A stretch of DNA of 21,960 nucleotides, from assembly GCA_947646735.1 (NCBI GenBank), contig CANTFK010000331.1:1-21960 (forward strand), given 5' to 3'. The position numbers and the translations under genes are program-made. The notes below the pieces were generated by a model. It worked only from the letters and a program-made list of their open reading frames with translations, did not search any database and was not told the DNA's origin. Source of the DNA: Peronospora farinosa. Lineage: Eukaryota > Oomycota > Peronosporomycetes > Peronosporales > Peronosporaceae. Shown in pieces: positions 9,148-18,626 of this stretch. How positions within the stretch are numbered: the stretch's first letter is position 1; the number at the start of each line of letters is the position of its first letter.

Positions 9148-9990
9148 TCAATCTTTACCAACGGCATAACTTCGAAGCTGCTCAGTCAGACATACTGAGT
9201 AGCATGGACCCTGGCCGTCCACGAACCGATATTTCTGACCACCAGAACTGGAAACACTAGGCGACGATCCAAAAAGTGCAGGCACAACAGGTTACGATGG
9301 CCGTAGCTTGTATATGTTCTTGAAGGTGCTGTCGAACCTGATTCACTTATGATAATAAAGGACCTCTTCGCGCGATACCGCACAGTGATAGGCAAAGCGA
9401 CGAACAACGCGTATACCGACGATACGTTGCAAAGATCTTGGTGTACCTTCATTAGACGCTGGAGCGCGAGTAGACTTAATAATGTCCGTCGCGCACTGGC
9501 TGAAGGGTCGAGAGGGAACGCATGATCGACACGCTATTGGCGACCGCCGACTATCTATATCATTACTTGTGAAGAGTATCGCATTTGTTACGCTCGCGTT
9601 CGTGAGGATATCCCATGTAGAACATGGGCAGACCGCGTCCGGTTCGGCAGGAATAGAGTGACTTAGTGTGCGCACGGAGGCGTCCGAGCATATCCGACTA
9701 TGGCCGTTCGTGATGAGAAGAGAATCCCGGATCTCTAAGTGTCTGAGCTGCGGCGAGCAAGAGCGCGTCCTTACGATCGCCGTGGGCGTCCACGTATCCG
9801 AGGTCGTTGAACGTATCATCCATATGCTCCCGAGACTTAAAATAGGTTTGAAGTCGATCAAGAGCTCATCGTATCTTCGTTGCTCGCGAGCATTTCGGCT
9901 CGCGATATAGGAGATGGAACCGGATGCGTCAGTCTCGATCACCGTCTTTCTACAACACTCATAGTTCTAGACCGCGTTTGGGGTATCTTG
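9148..9990 (-). pseudogene. Unassigned decayed coding region (minus strand)
   Basis: Protein-like sequence is visible on the minus strand in at least two alternating frames. One frame gives VIETDASGSISYIASRNARE and YDELLIDFKPIL (9945-9840). A second gives DDTFNDLGYVDAHGDRKDAL, LLAAAQTLRDPG, and FYMGYPHERERNKCDTLHK (about 9830-9570). The first frame returns with VVRRFAYHCAVSREEVLYYHK (to 9343). After a stop it continues with IRFDSTFKNIYKLRP, a further stop, QKYRFVDGQGPCYS and AVGKD, ending in TGA at 9148-9150. The long runs of low-stop, charged sequence suggest a former gene. I could not place it in any named family. Its upstream end abuts the left LTR of element B. Confidence 0.5.
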
Positions 9991-10028
9991 AGTCTGTTGT
10001 GAAGTGTTGTTTTTGCGATATGGAGGCC

Positions 10029-10114
10029 CTATAATCCAGTTAGATTTGGATTATAGACCGTGGGACAGGTACTATAATCCAGTTGGATTTGGAGTATAGA
10101 CCGTGGGACAGGTA
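10029..10114. repeat. 43-bp tandem duplication with internal 9-bp inverted repeats
   Basis: Unit 1 is 10029-10071 and unit 2 is 10072-10114, with two differences. Each contains TATAATCCA followed seven bases later by its inverse TGGATTATA (one mismatch in unit 2), so each unit can form a hairpin or bind a dimeric factor. The same pair lies at 20729-20814 in the right LTR. The position near the LTR's 5' end fits U3 enhancer repeats. Confidence 0.85.
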
Positions 10115-10204
10115 CAGGAGACCAGAGAGACAGGTGCCTCGAAGGGGAGCGACCGTTGGCGGCGAACAATCCACAGGATCCACAGAAGAATATCAGTATC
10201 AGAG

Positions 10205-10220
10205 TACCGGTTAACCGGTA
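10205..10220. promoter_or_regulatory. 16-bp perfect palindrome in U3 (TACCGGTTAACCGGTA)
   Basis: The sequence is its own reverse complement. An identical copy is at 20905-20920. It sits between the 43-bp repeats and the minisatellite, so it may be a binding site. No function is known to me. Confidence 0.5.
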
Positions 10221-10244
10221 GCGAAGGGAGTGGACCATGGTCTT

Positions 10245-10449
10245 TCATTGATCGACCCGGCCCCTCGTTGGTAGGCCCAGGCACCTCATCGGTCGACCTG
10301 GGTCCCTCATTCGTCGACCCGGTCTCTCGCTGGTAGACCTGGGTCCCTCGTTGATCGACCCGGTCCCTCGTTGATCGACCCGGTCCCTCGTTGGTAGACC
10401 TGGGTACCTCATTGGTCGACCCGGTCCCTCGTTGGTCTACCACGGCCCC
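10245..10449 (+). repeat. 20-21-bp minisatellite in the 5' LTR (10 units)
   Basis: Ten units of 20 or 21 bp start at TCATTGATCGACCCGGCCCC and alternate between GATCGACCCGGTCCC and GGTAGACCTGGGTCCC versions. The matching array in the right LTR has eleven. The minus-strand peptides seen here are just its translation. Confidence 0.9.
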
Positions 10450-10555
10450 TCGGGGTTCAGCCACTCCTGAACAGTTACCGCAAGGATCAGACCAGTCGAC
10501 TCAAGGAATCAGAGATTCAGACAAGGATAGAGTAAAGGAGTTAAAAGGATAGGAC

Positions 10556-10578
10556 TATATTAAATACTACTCAATTTG
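10556..10578 (+). promoter_or_regulatory. Candidate LTR core promoter (TATA-like and Inr)
   Basis: An AT-rich TATATTAAAT lies at 10556-10565, followed by CTCAATTT at 10570-10577, which fits the oomycete initiator pattern YTCANTYY. If used, transcription would start about 580 bp before the LTR end, a plausible U3/R border. This is motif evidence only. Confidence 0.3.
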
Positions 10579-11151
10579 CGATCTACGTGGCACGACTCCG
10601 TCACCCAAGAAGAACTTGCTCTAAGCTACTCGCTGTTCCGGGAAGTAATATATTTTGTCCCCCCGTCGAAGACAGTTGTGTAGCAAAGATCAAGTGCGAA
10701 TAGAGCTCCAGGATATATTTGGCCTGTTAGCTCGTTCGAGTAGCAACACCCCCCAAGACCCTCTATCGGAAGCGGTCTCCCTTACCTCACGGTCCGGGAG
10801 AAAAGTAAAGGTCAGGTGGCTAATACCCCTGAAACACGAAGGAAAAGGCCATAGATAAGCTCCCTGAAGAATTTGGCTGTAAGCTCACTCTCGACAAGGT
10901 CTATCGAGTGTCTACCTACCGGCCCACTGAGTGAAGCATATCCACTCGAGGCCCCCCAGGTCTACCTCCCTCAAGGCAGACGTCTACATCCTCACCAAGT
11001 CTTCCGAAGAGTGCAACCCGCCAGCCGACGGGTACACAAGGTGAGAAGAAGGTCCATACGCGGCATCGGGGTACCCCCTCCGACAGTCGGCCGTCCGGCA
11101 CAGTTAGTGGTTTGGGGTCTCATACAATTTTGAGAACCCGCTCCACCACAA

Positions 11152-11167
11152 TGGTGCGCGTGCCCGG
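11152..11167 (+). promoter_or_regulatory. tRNA primer binding site (16 nt)
   Basis: One base after the LTR end, TGGTGCGCGTGCCCGG is complementary to a tRNA 3' end consisting of CCA, a discriminator A, a 7-nt acceptor strand CACGCGC and the T-stem half CCGGG. The spacing is exactly tRNA-like, which supports it as the minus-strand primer site and fixes the LTR boundary. Which tRNA begins GCGCGTG cannot be told from here. Confidence 0.8.
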
Positions 11168-11306
11168 ATCCCCGAAAGACGCGGGATTTCACCGCGAGTC
11201 CCAAGACGATAAAGATGTTCATGTCAAGAAGGAGCACAAGACCGAGGAGCCACTGAATGACCGATCGCCATTGACCCAAGAAGAATAAAACAAAGGATCG
11301 AAGGAC

Positions 11307-11332
11307 CGACCGGGCCTTGGGAGGGGCCCGGT
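11307..11332 (+). ncRNA. GC-rich leader hairpin
   Basis: GACCGGGCC (11307-11315) and GGCCCGGTC (11324-11332) are perfect complements with an 8-nt loop. It lies between the PBS and the first gag ATG (11337), where retroelements place packaging or dimerisation signals. It may also affect translation. The structure is certain as sequence, the role is inferred. Confidence 0.5.
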
Positions 11333-11336
11333 CAAC

Positions 11337-12536
11337 ATGGTCGAAGTTAAAATTATTGAAGATAAACCTATATACCCTCCCTATGTCCTCGTAGAGGACA
11401 CCTTGGGCCATGACGCCTATCATGATTCAGAGGACCATCATCTGACGGTGAAAACCGAGAGGCTAAGGTCCCCGAACAAACATAAAACAAAGATCGAGCA
11501 ATCCAAGCCGACAAAATTCAGGATGTAGACACCCGAAAACAGACCCCGAGAAGTCAGGACTGGCATCATGGTCAGACGCTGACGTCACGAAGGCCTACCA
11601 CCAACGCAAGCTGAACGCGTTCCTGGAGAGCGACCCTTCGCGAATACCCTGGAGATCCGGCAGCTGGGTCAACTTACTAGGCCGGTGTCGACCCTATCAC
11701 GGCTGCAGACCGTCACGGACGTGATCACTGCGCTGGGCACCAATCTTTGTGAAGCGAACATGGTCGCAGGGCGGTTCGACCAGGACGACCTGCTGTCCTT
11801 GGGATTCGACAGAAACACAAATACGTTAGAGCATATACATAAGCGTCTGTCGATCCTAGTTGGTACCACGCCATCAAAGGAACACCTACCTCTGACTACA
11901 CCCACACAAACACGGTCCAGGGACAGCCCGATGACGCCTCAGGAAATCGCGGTCCACCCTCACAGGTACGGAGCCGCCGGCCCCCAGGGCGACGCATACC
12001 CCATTCCAACACCTGACGGCAAGCGGCCAGAGAGAAGCAGCTCCGTGGTCCCCAGGATCGTCCTCAACTGGGTCGGTCACTAGGATGCCCCTAGGCACTA
12101 CTGGAGCAGCGCTGCTCCAGGCTCGAGCGTGCAGCGGGGGATCCACTTGGTCTCGAAACGGCGACGCGTGGCAAGAATAAAAATCATTCCGATTTTCAGC
12201 CAATGGGAAACCAACACGAGAAAAAGTTGGAATTTGCTCTGCCCCGTGACGAAGATGCTGGGGGGGGAAGGACCTACCTACCCGGTAGGTGATCTGCAGA
12301 CCCTCTTCGACGCGGCGATGGCAAGATTTTTGAATGAACGCCAACTACCGCGGGCACACCCTAACGGGAGTGTAGCAGGAGGAAGACCAGAGGCGCAAAG
12401 GACGACCGCTCACCATGACCCGAATCCAGGCATACAAATGCCAAGAGGTCATACGATGACCGACGTCGATATGGAATCCGTCGGTTCCTGTGAGTTCGTT
12501 CCTGACAACATGGATTTAAGAGGACCTCGTCGATGA
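11337..12536 (+). pseudogene. Element B gag, N-terminal part
   Basis: From the ATG at 11337, 63 codons precede a TAG at 11526. Then ASWSDADVTKAYHQRKLNAF in another frame, and from 11685 VTDVITALGTNLCEANMVAG and LSLGFDRNTNTLEHIHKRL lead to a TAG at 12081. The frame resumes through RGIHLVSKRRRVARIKI and FSQWETNTRKSWNLLCPVTK to a TGA at 12534-12536. Gag forms the particle shell. The layout (conserved N-terminus, Pro/Ser-rich middle, SQWETNTRKSWNLL block) resembles gag of large oomycete Gypsy elements as I recall them. The original start may be 11337. At least two compensating frame changes and two stops make it non-functional. Confidence 0.7.
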
Positions 12537-13645
12537 TGGCGAACGCAGCGTTGGGACAGATGCCTACTATGGTCCCTCGCATCAAACTCTCGGCGACCTC
12601 GGATCTTAAAGAATTTCATGGAAGAGTCCAAGACGAAGACAGAGCGCGCAGCTGGGTGTCGACGGTCAAGACAGCATTCATAAGAGACCAAGCACCAGAT
12701 GATGAACGATGTCTCGTTTTTGGAGGATTGCTGACTGGACCGGCACAGAATTGGTACCGTCAACTGGGTCGCTCAGTCCGAGGAAACTGGAAGGACTTAA
12801 TCCAAGAGTTCATGATTCGTTTCTGTGGTACGGGGGTGCCTGTCGCCCTTCAGTACTAACATGCGAAGAAAAGTTCTGGAAGAGACCCCGCTGGATTATC
12901 TGTACCGCCTGAATGTGCTTGGACTCAGGGCGAAGATGAAGATTGAGGATGGGTCGCCAAAGGTTCAGAAGGATCATGTCGATCACTACATTTTGACGGT
13001 GGACGACCCGGAGATAGCAGACAAGTTGACTATGTTGCGTCTGGAGAATGTGGAAGAATTGGAGGAAGTATTGACAGCATGTCAGCGGACGAAGGCACGA
13101 CGAGGCAAGATGTTGTTTGGATCAAACAAGTTTCGTCAGAAGGCACCGGCACTACCATACAGGCCGAGAGATATGAACTGCCGCTCTAAACATGCAGTTC
13201 GGGCGTCTCGAGCTCTGAAGACTCCAGCCTAGACTCTTCGGAGAACGAAGGAGATCTAAGACGAGTCTACCTTATGGAGAAAGAAGCAAGGAGGGACCCA
13301 GGTGTGAGGTTCTCAAAGAATCTGCCGACTAGAGAGGACGACCAACATCGCCAGGCAGTAGACCAGCGACACGGCCCATCATCAGCTACCCCAAACACGA
13401 GATGTGCATATTGCGGGTCCAAGAAACATGGAAATCTGAATTGCTGAAAAAGATTGACCTGCGACCGCTGTGGAAGGAAGGGTCACCCGTCTGATCGCTG
13501 CCTGTTTGTATGCCGGGGTTGTGGAGAGATTCACGAGATTGGGAAGTGCCAGATGGAGGAGTTCTACAATTTGTTCCGTCAATGGTACAACCCAGCCAAG
13601 CATGCAGGGATGATCCCGGAGAAACTCGAGAAGATGGCAAATTAG
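12533..13645 (+). pseudogene. Element B gag, capsid and zinc-knuckle part
   Basis: IKLSATSDLKEFHGRVQDED and RSWVSTVKTAFIRDQAPDDE, GLLTGPAQNWYRQL and WKDLIQEFMIRFCG (12560-12830) are the capsid-type retrotransposon gag fold. After a frameshift near 12830 come LDYLYRLNVLGLRAKMKI and VDHYILTVDDPEIADKL, then GKMLFGSNKFRQKAPALP. A last frame gives nucleocapsid zinc knuckles: CAYCGSKKHGNLNC, CDRCGRKGHPSDRC, and a shorter CRGCGEIHEIGKC. A TGA at 13445 falls right after the first knuckle. It ends with TAG at 13643. The product would bind and package the element RNA. At least two frameshifts separate the pieces. Confidence 0.82.
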
Positions 13646-13649
13646 GACG

Positions 13650-14604
13650 CTCGCCAGGTTTGAATCTGGTACGAGCCGAGCGTTCTAATTGCTGCATCTT
13701 TGCATATGTGGAGAAACAGCCCAAGGAGGAGACGGGTATTCCAGTTAAGATTGGAAATATATCGAAGATTGGAAATTACCCTGTGGTCCATGTTGCTTCT
13801 TTGAATGAACCTAATGATTTTGTTTGAGAAAGTTCAGTAATGGAGTTGAACTTATTGCCAGGCGAGTCTAGGGGGTGCTGGAAATACCACGCTCCTACTA
13901 AATGGTTCAGGTAAGCGAAAGCCTCTGGAAAGGTCAACAACGACCATGCAAATTTGTTGTTCGATACTGGTGCCGAGATATCCATTATGGATATCGCCTT
14001 TGCTCGTAAGGTAGGCTGCCAAATTGATGAAAGTGAACGAAAAGGATGTATTGGCATTGGGGAAGCCGTATACACCACGGATGGGCGCACTCGCATCAAG
14101 GTCACTCTGAATGGGAACTTAATGTACATCTTAAAGGTGTGGGTAGGACCTATGGTAGAACAGGATGCAATTTTGGGGATGGACTTCATGGTCCCAGCCG
14201 GTATCCGGTTAGACTTGGCCGACGGAACTCTCTGCCTCCCCGATGAAGATAGAGTACAATTGACCGGGCGAAGGACACTGTATAATACTCGAGTATCGGA
14301 TGTGAAATTGGGTCGGTATGTACAGATACCCGTTGGAGAATGTGCGGAAGTGCCTTTCCAAAGGTCGACCTCAGAACAGTGGAAATTGTGGGTCACGAGA
14401 GGCGAACGATGGGTGACCACCATGATACAAGGGATAGGGCGTCGACCGATTTTGAGGATAACCAATGTCAGCCCTCGCCCCTTAACATTGCATGAAGATA
14501 CCAAGGTAGGTATGTGGTTGACTAGGGAGCAAGTTCCAAGAACGCAAGGGTTTGTCATCGGTAGGCTCTCGAAGATATGCGGAATGGCTAAATCTGGCTT
14601 ATGA
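13650..14604 (+). pseudogene. Element B aspartic protease (start of pol)
   Basis: One frame runs from about 13650 through KIGNISKIGNYPVVHVASL to a TGA at 13825, through a TAA at 13912, and then openly from 13954 to 14604. LLFDTGAEISIMDIAFARKV has the catalytic D-T-G-A. VEQDAILGMDFMVPAGIRL is the second conserved strand with the ILG motif, so the retropepsin fold is complete. The remaining ~120 residues (LPDEDRVQL, KLWVTRGERW, TLHEDTKVGMWL) form a linker. It would cut Gag-Pol into working parts. The active site is intact, but two stops precede it. Confidence 0.88.
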
Positions 14605-14888
14605 ATCTACCACTGACCAAGACGACTCATCAGGTCGACCCAACGGAAGAGGAGGAGGGGCCACTAGTGGAGAGACCAGAGTATAAGATTATGTCGCGCT
14701 TTTGACAGCGACCGACGGCCCCAGCCCCAATGATAAATATGACGCACCAACCGGTACCCGACAGAGAAGAACAACCGTGCGAAGAGGAGGTAAATTGGAT
14801 AGAAGAGGTCCTTTCAGGAGCGGAGTGTATTTAAGAAGACCTACAGGCAGTGACCACCACCAATTAGAAGGAGGCCAAACTGGTAGAC
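14605..14888 (+). other. Pol linker between protease and RT, frame-shifted
   Basis: The three forward frames alternate, with no long open stretch. The content is rich in Glu, Asp, Arg and Pro, as expected for the flexible linker. No motif is seen. Confidence 0.5.
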
Positions 14889-16055
14889 TTGTTACAGGCA
14901 GATGAACAGGTGTGTTCTTTCGAGAGTGGGGAACTTTGGGCCGAGGACATAAGACAAGGATGGGCGGTCATACCAGAAGTGGACCCCTCATCCCAAGGTA
15001 TTGAGTTAGAAGATATACAGATTCCTGATACAGATGAGGGGAACACTCCTGGAGAGGTGGACCGGTTACGACAAATAATATAGAAGAAACGACATCTACT
15101 GATGGGCAAAGGTAACGCCTTACCTCCGGCCGCCCGAGGAGCGATATGCGATATCGATGTGGGGAAAGCAAGGCCGATCGCGCAACGCGTACGGAAGGTA
15201 TCCCCTCAATTCAGAGAGAAGTTGGACGACCTGATCAAGGGACTGTTATCGGCAAAGATCATTCAGCCTTCCATCTCGCCATGGGCCATCCCAATTGTGA
15301 ATATCGTGAAGAAGAATGGGGTCGATATTCGATTGTGTATCGATAATCGGTTGGTGAATGATCTCACCCAGCTTATGGTATACTCTATGCCGTTGATTAA
15401 CGAATTACCGGAGGGCCTGGACGGAGCTTTGTGGTACTGTTCTCTTGACATGGTAAGTGTTTTTTGGGTCGTCAGTATGACTGAAAGGGCGAGACTAGTC
15501 TCGGCGTTTGTCACGCCATTAAGATTTTTTGAATGGCTTCGGATGCCTTTTGGGCTTGAGAATGCGCCCCAAATATATCAAAGGTAGTTGGATAATGCGT
15601 TAAATGGATTTTTATAGATTTCGCTAAGGGCTGCCACAGAGGAAACAGAGAATTTGTTTGCAACAGGGGAACCAGATGCAAAATCGGGCCTCTCTGTATT
15701 GGGTCGACGATCATACATTGACGATAAACTTGTTTCTGCCGAGTCGTGGGACGTATTATGCCAGAAAGTGGAGCAGCTGCTAGACGTGTGTGACTATTGG
15801 AATTTGTCGGTCAGTGCCGTCGAGAGTACGTGGGGGTGTCGGAAGGTCGAGTATCTTGGACATCGAGTTTCCAAGGAAGGTCTACAGGCCCACCCAAAGG
15901 ATCTTCAGTCTTTGGTTATACTACCTTTACCGACAACGCTGAAGGCTATGCATCCCTTTTTAGGAAGCCTTAATTACTACAGCAGGTACATCGAAGATTA
16001 TGCCGTATACGCGTCAAATCTTTATGGCCTGAGAGAGGTGTATTTATACGCTTAA
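14889..16055 (+). pseudogene. Element B reverse transcriptase
   Basis: A single frame covers the whole domain, interrupted only by TAG at 15081, 15585 and 15615. REKLDDLIKGLLSAKIIQPS and WAIPIVNIVKKNGVDIRLCI are the fingers. WYCSLDMVSVFWVVSM carries the first catalytic Asp, and FEWLRMPFGLENAPQIYQR is the palm block. RRSYIDDKLVSAESW (about 15708) is the Y-I-D-D box with the other two Asp. KVEYLGHRVSKEGLQAHPKD and FLGSLNYYSRYIEDYAVYAS follow to a TAA at 16053. All three catalytic Asp are kept. The enzyme copies element RNA into DNA in the particle. Confidence 0.92.
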
Positions 16056-16560
16056 AGGTGCCAATGGAAGGCTAACGGTGAAGTGGAGGCCCAGGAAGAC
16101 GACGAAGAAAAATGGTCGAAGGTAAAAGTAGCGTTTGCCATGCTCAAGAACAAGATTGCTACGGCGCCCATCCTACGACATTTCGACCCAGCTAGAGAGG
16201 GGGCAATATTTGTCTTCACAAGTGAATGGGCCCACTCGGCGTCATTGGTGCAGAAATACGATGGCCTTCTTATGTCGTTTATCTTCACGAGCCGAACCCT
16301 CAAGTCAATTGAGCTGAACTATAGCACAGTATAAACGGAAGTGCTGGCGTTGTTACGAATATTCAAAACTTGCTTCACGATGTTGGTCACCCGACCTCTC
16401 AAGGTTCTGACTAGGCATTTTACACTAGCCTGGCTAGTGAAGTCTTCGGAGTTGCAAGGTCGCTTGGGATTTTGGGCCGCTCTCTTGTCCCAGTGGACTT
16501 TAGAGATTTTGAAATGCAAGAAAGGCGAGGACCAGGTACTGGGGGCGTTAGCTGCCAGTA
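16056..16560 (+). pseudogene. Element B first RNase H (degenerate tether-like domain)
   Basis: The pol frame continues with KNKIATAPILRHFDPARE and FTSRTLKSIELNYSTV. A TAA at 16332 interrupts it, then TEVLALLRIFKTCF and LKVLTRHFTLAWLVKS follow. This is the position and shape of the RNase H that normally follows a Gypsy RT, but the usual T-D-H motif reads T-R-H and no clear first Asp is seen. In elements with a second RNase H, the first one often decays into a connecting domain, which fits here. Confidence 0.7.
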
Positions 16561-17110
16561 TTACGCCTCGAGAGAATGTAAACTCAATTCTGTCATTAAT
16601 TTCTCCCAAGAAGCAATTTAGGCAGACGGTCGACCTACCGACGCCCACAGTGGAACCAAATGAAGAACTGTATGTGATGTGTTTCGATGGTTCATCCCGG
16701 GTGAAGCAAGGGGGAGGCGCCTGCAGCGCTATTGTGTGGAGACTCCCTGCATGGACTATACTTGCAGCTGCATCAAAATATCTCGACAAGTCTACGGTGA
16801 ATGAAGCTGAATATGAGGGCATGTTACTGGGTTTTGACCTGTTGGAGCCAATGGAGCGATGGCGTTTGATTATTTGTGGAGACTCCAATCTGGTTATACG
16901 ACAGATGCGTGGAGAGATTGAATGCAAAGCTTCAGGTTTATCCCCGTTGCGGGCCAAGGCGTTGAGTAAGCTCCAGTCGTGGCCCACCCATGCTGTCCTA
17001 CACGTGAAACGACACTGGAATCAGAGCGCAGCCCAGTTGGCAAGTGCAGCTTTACATCAGCAACAAGGGGTCGAGTCGATACCAAGAGGAGAGTGCTCAA
17101 GTCTAGAAAC
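16561..17110 (+). pseudogene. Element B second RNase H domain
   Basis: It lies in an open stretch of 555 codons (16341-18008), the longest in the window. MCFDGSSRVKQGGGACSAIV has the first catalytic Asp, STVNEAEYEGMLLGFDLL the Glu, and LIICGDSNLVIRQMRGEI the second Asp. HVKRHWNQSAAQLASAAL is the last helix, where the family has Asn-x-x-Ala-Asp: the final Asp is replaced (AAQLAS). This is a complete extra RNase H of the kind called archaeal-type in plant Tat elements and oomycete elements. It would remove the RNA strand of the hybrid. The lost Asp suggests impaired activity. Confidence 0.85.
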
Positions 17111-17379
17111 AATCAATCGGCTGCCAGAGGTGTTGGTTCCTAGAGACCGGGGTCAGTCGGTCAAGGTATCTACGGTGACGAGATCACGGCTCCCCGTAAA
17201 AATATCGGGAGAGGTCATGCAAGAAGATGTGGTACAACAACTCCTTATGGATAGGATCCGAGATGCACAAGAAGAGGAGAGCTGGGTACGCGAGTTGAAG
17301 GAATATTTGAATGGAGACTGGAAGGACTTGTCAGTGGAATCGGCCCGAACTTGCAGCAAATTGTCGGAAGACTACGAGA

Positions 17380-18626
17380 TAAGTGAAGAAGGACTGCTGG
17401 TGTACTGCCCCGGCCAGAGAATCAAGGGAGGCGACCGAGACATAACTGCCAGATTGGTGATACCCGAGAGTCTCCAAGCCGACGTCCTCCATCATTATCA
17501 TACGAGTTTGGAAGGCGGTCATCAGGGAATCGGGCGTACCTATCATCGGATTCGACGATATTGTCATTGGAGGGGTCTGTTCCGGAGTGTCCAGAAATAT
17601 GTGGGTCAGTGTATGATTTGTGAGACTGAAAAAGGGAGGCCCACTTTACAAAGGAAGTCCTCGGGGAATGTTGAAGCGACGTACCCTTTCCGAATTATCG
17701 CGATGGACCACATACCATCTCTCCCCAAGTCACATAAAGGAAATACGGAACTAATGATCTGGGTCGACCTGTTCACAGGTTATGTGATGGCTAAAGCAAG
17801 TGCGTCACGGACGGCCCAGACAGTAGCTGAGGGATATGAAGAATGCGTTTTTCGCCGTTTTGGCGCCAGTGAGACGATCCGTCATGATCGGGAACCGGGG
17901 TTTATGTCGGACTTCTTCCAAGCCTTCAGTCGCATGGTGGGTCAACGTCAGAGAGCGACCATGGCCTACCGACCTCAAGCGAACGGCACTGCGAAGAGGA
18001 TGGCCTAGACTCGAACGAGATCGCTCAAGATGTACGTGACCGACGTGGAACAGCGAGACTGAGATGAATACGCGGAACGTTCAACGTTCGCGTTAAACAC
18101 GGCTCAAGACAGAGTAGGGGAAGAAACACCGTTCTATCTGGTTTATGGATGGGATGATAGGACCACTCTTGAGACGATGTTACCGGTGGTAATCACTCGA
18201 CGCCGAGAATCAGGACCTCGGAGATGGAGATATCGGATTCAAAGTCACTATCAGCGGGCGAGAGACCAAGTCAACGAGAAGCTACGAGCGGCTAATCAGG
18301 CTCGGGTGCAAGCGCATAATGAAGGGGTAGTCGGCCACGTAATTCAGCCAGGGTCCCGGGTATGGCTATACTTAGACCGGGTGAAGGAGGGGTATACCAA
18401 AAAATTGGCCCACCTCTGGCACGGACCGTTCCGAGTCCGGGAACTAGTCGGAGAGCATGCAGTACGTCTGGAGTTACGAGGTACAGAATACAGACTATTC
18501 CCAATCGTGCACATCTCAAAGCTCAAGCCCGTCAGAGAGTTCCCCGATCGACCTAACAGCGAGCTGAAAGTGGATGGAACGGATCGAGTCGACTTCGACG
18601 AATGTCTGCTACCAGAAGACAGCTGA
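17380..18626 (+). pseudogene. Element B integrase
   Basis: The zinc domain is HHYHTSLEGGHQGIGRTYHR ... CMICE (about 17490-17620), an H-H-C-C site. The core has IAMDHIPSLPKS (first Asp), then ETIRHDREPGFMSDFF (second Asp), and YRPQANGTAKRMA, where the triad Glu is Lys. TAG at 18006 and TGA at 18060 interrupt the same frame. It then stays open (FALNTAQDRVGEETPFYL, RVWLYLDRVKEGYTKKLAHL, WHGPFRVRELVGEHAVRLEL, FPIVHISKLKPV) to TGA at 18624. Integrase inserts the DNA copy; with Lys for Glu it cannot catalyse joining. Read-through of three stops would still give a dead enzyme. Confidence 0.9.

Larger units (their letters stand above)
9998..11150 (+). repeat. Element B 5' long terminal repeat
   Basis: It begins TGTGAAGTG and ends CTCCACCACA. 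The identity with the right repeat begins at 9997/20697. The first ~400 bases are identical between the two copies by eye. Later differences are one extra 20-bp minisatellite unit in the right copy, a few-base difference near 10596 versus 21316, single substitutions, and a short deletion at the right copy's very end. The reading frames visible in it are repeated in both LTRs and have no gene character. Confidence 0.93.

Noticed and set aside
10072..10464. Minus-strand 130-residue frame rich in repeated STNEGP/RVDQRG peptides, with a counterpart at 20945-21184
   Set aside because: It is the translation of the LTR minisatellite and occurs in both LTRs with no start context or homology.
10655..10858. 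67-residue frame repeated exactly at 21372-21575
   Set aside because: It is LTR sequence present in both terminal repeats, not a duplicated gene.
13776..14558. Minus-strand 260-residue frame
   Set aside because: It lies opposite the clear aspartic protease frame and has no protein character of its own.
16319..16987. Minus-strand 222-residue frame
   Set aside because: It is a shadow of the RNase H region, where the plus frame shows catalytic motifs.
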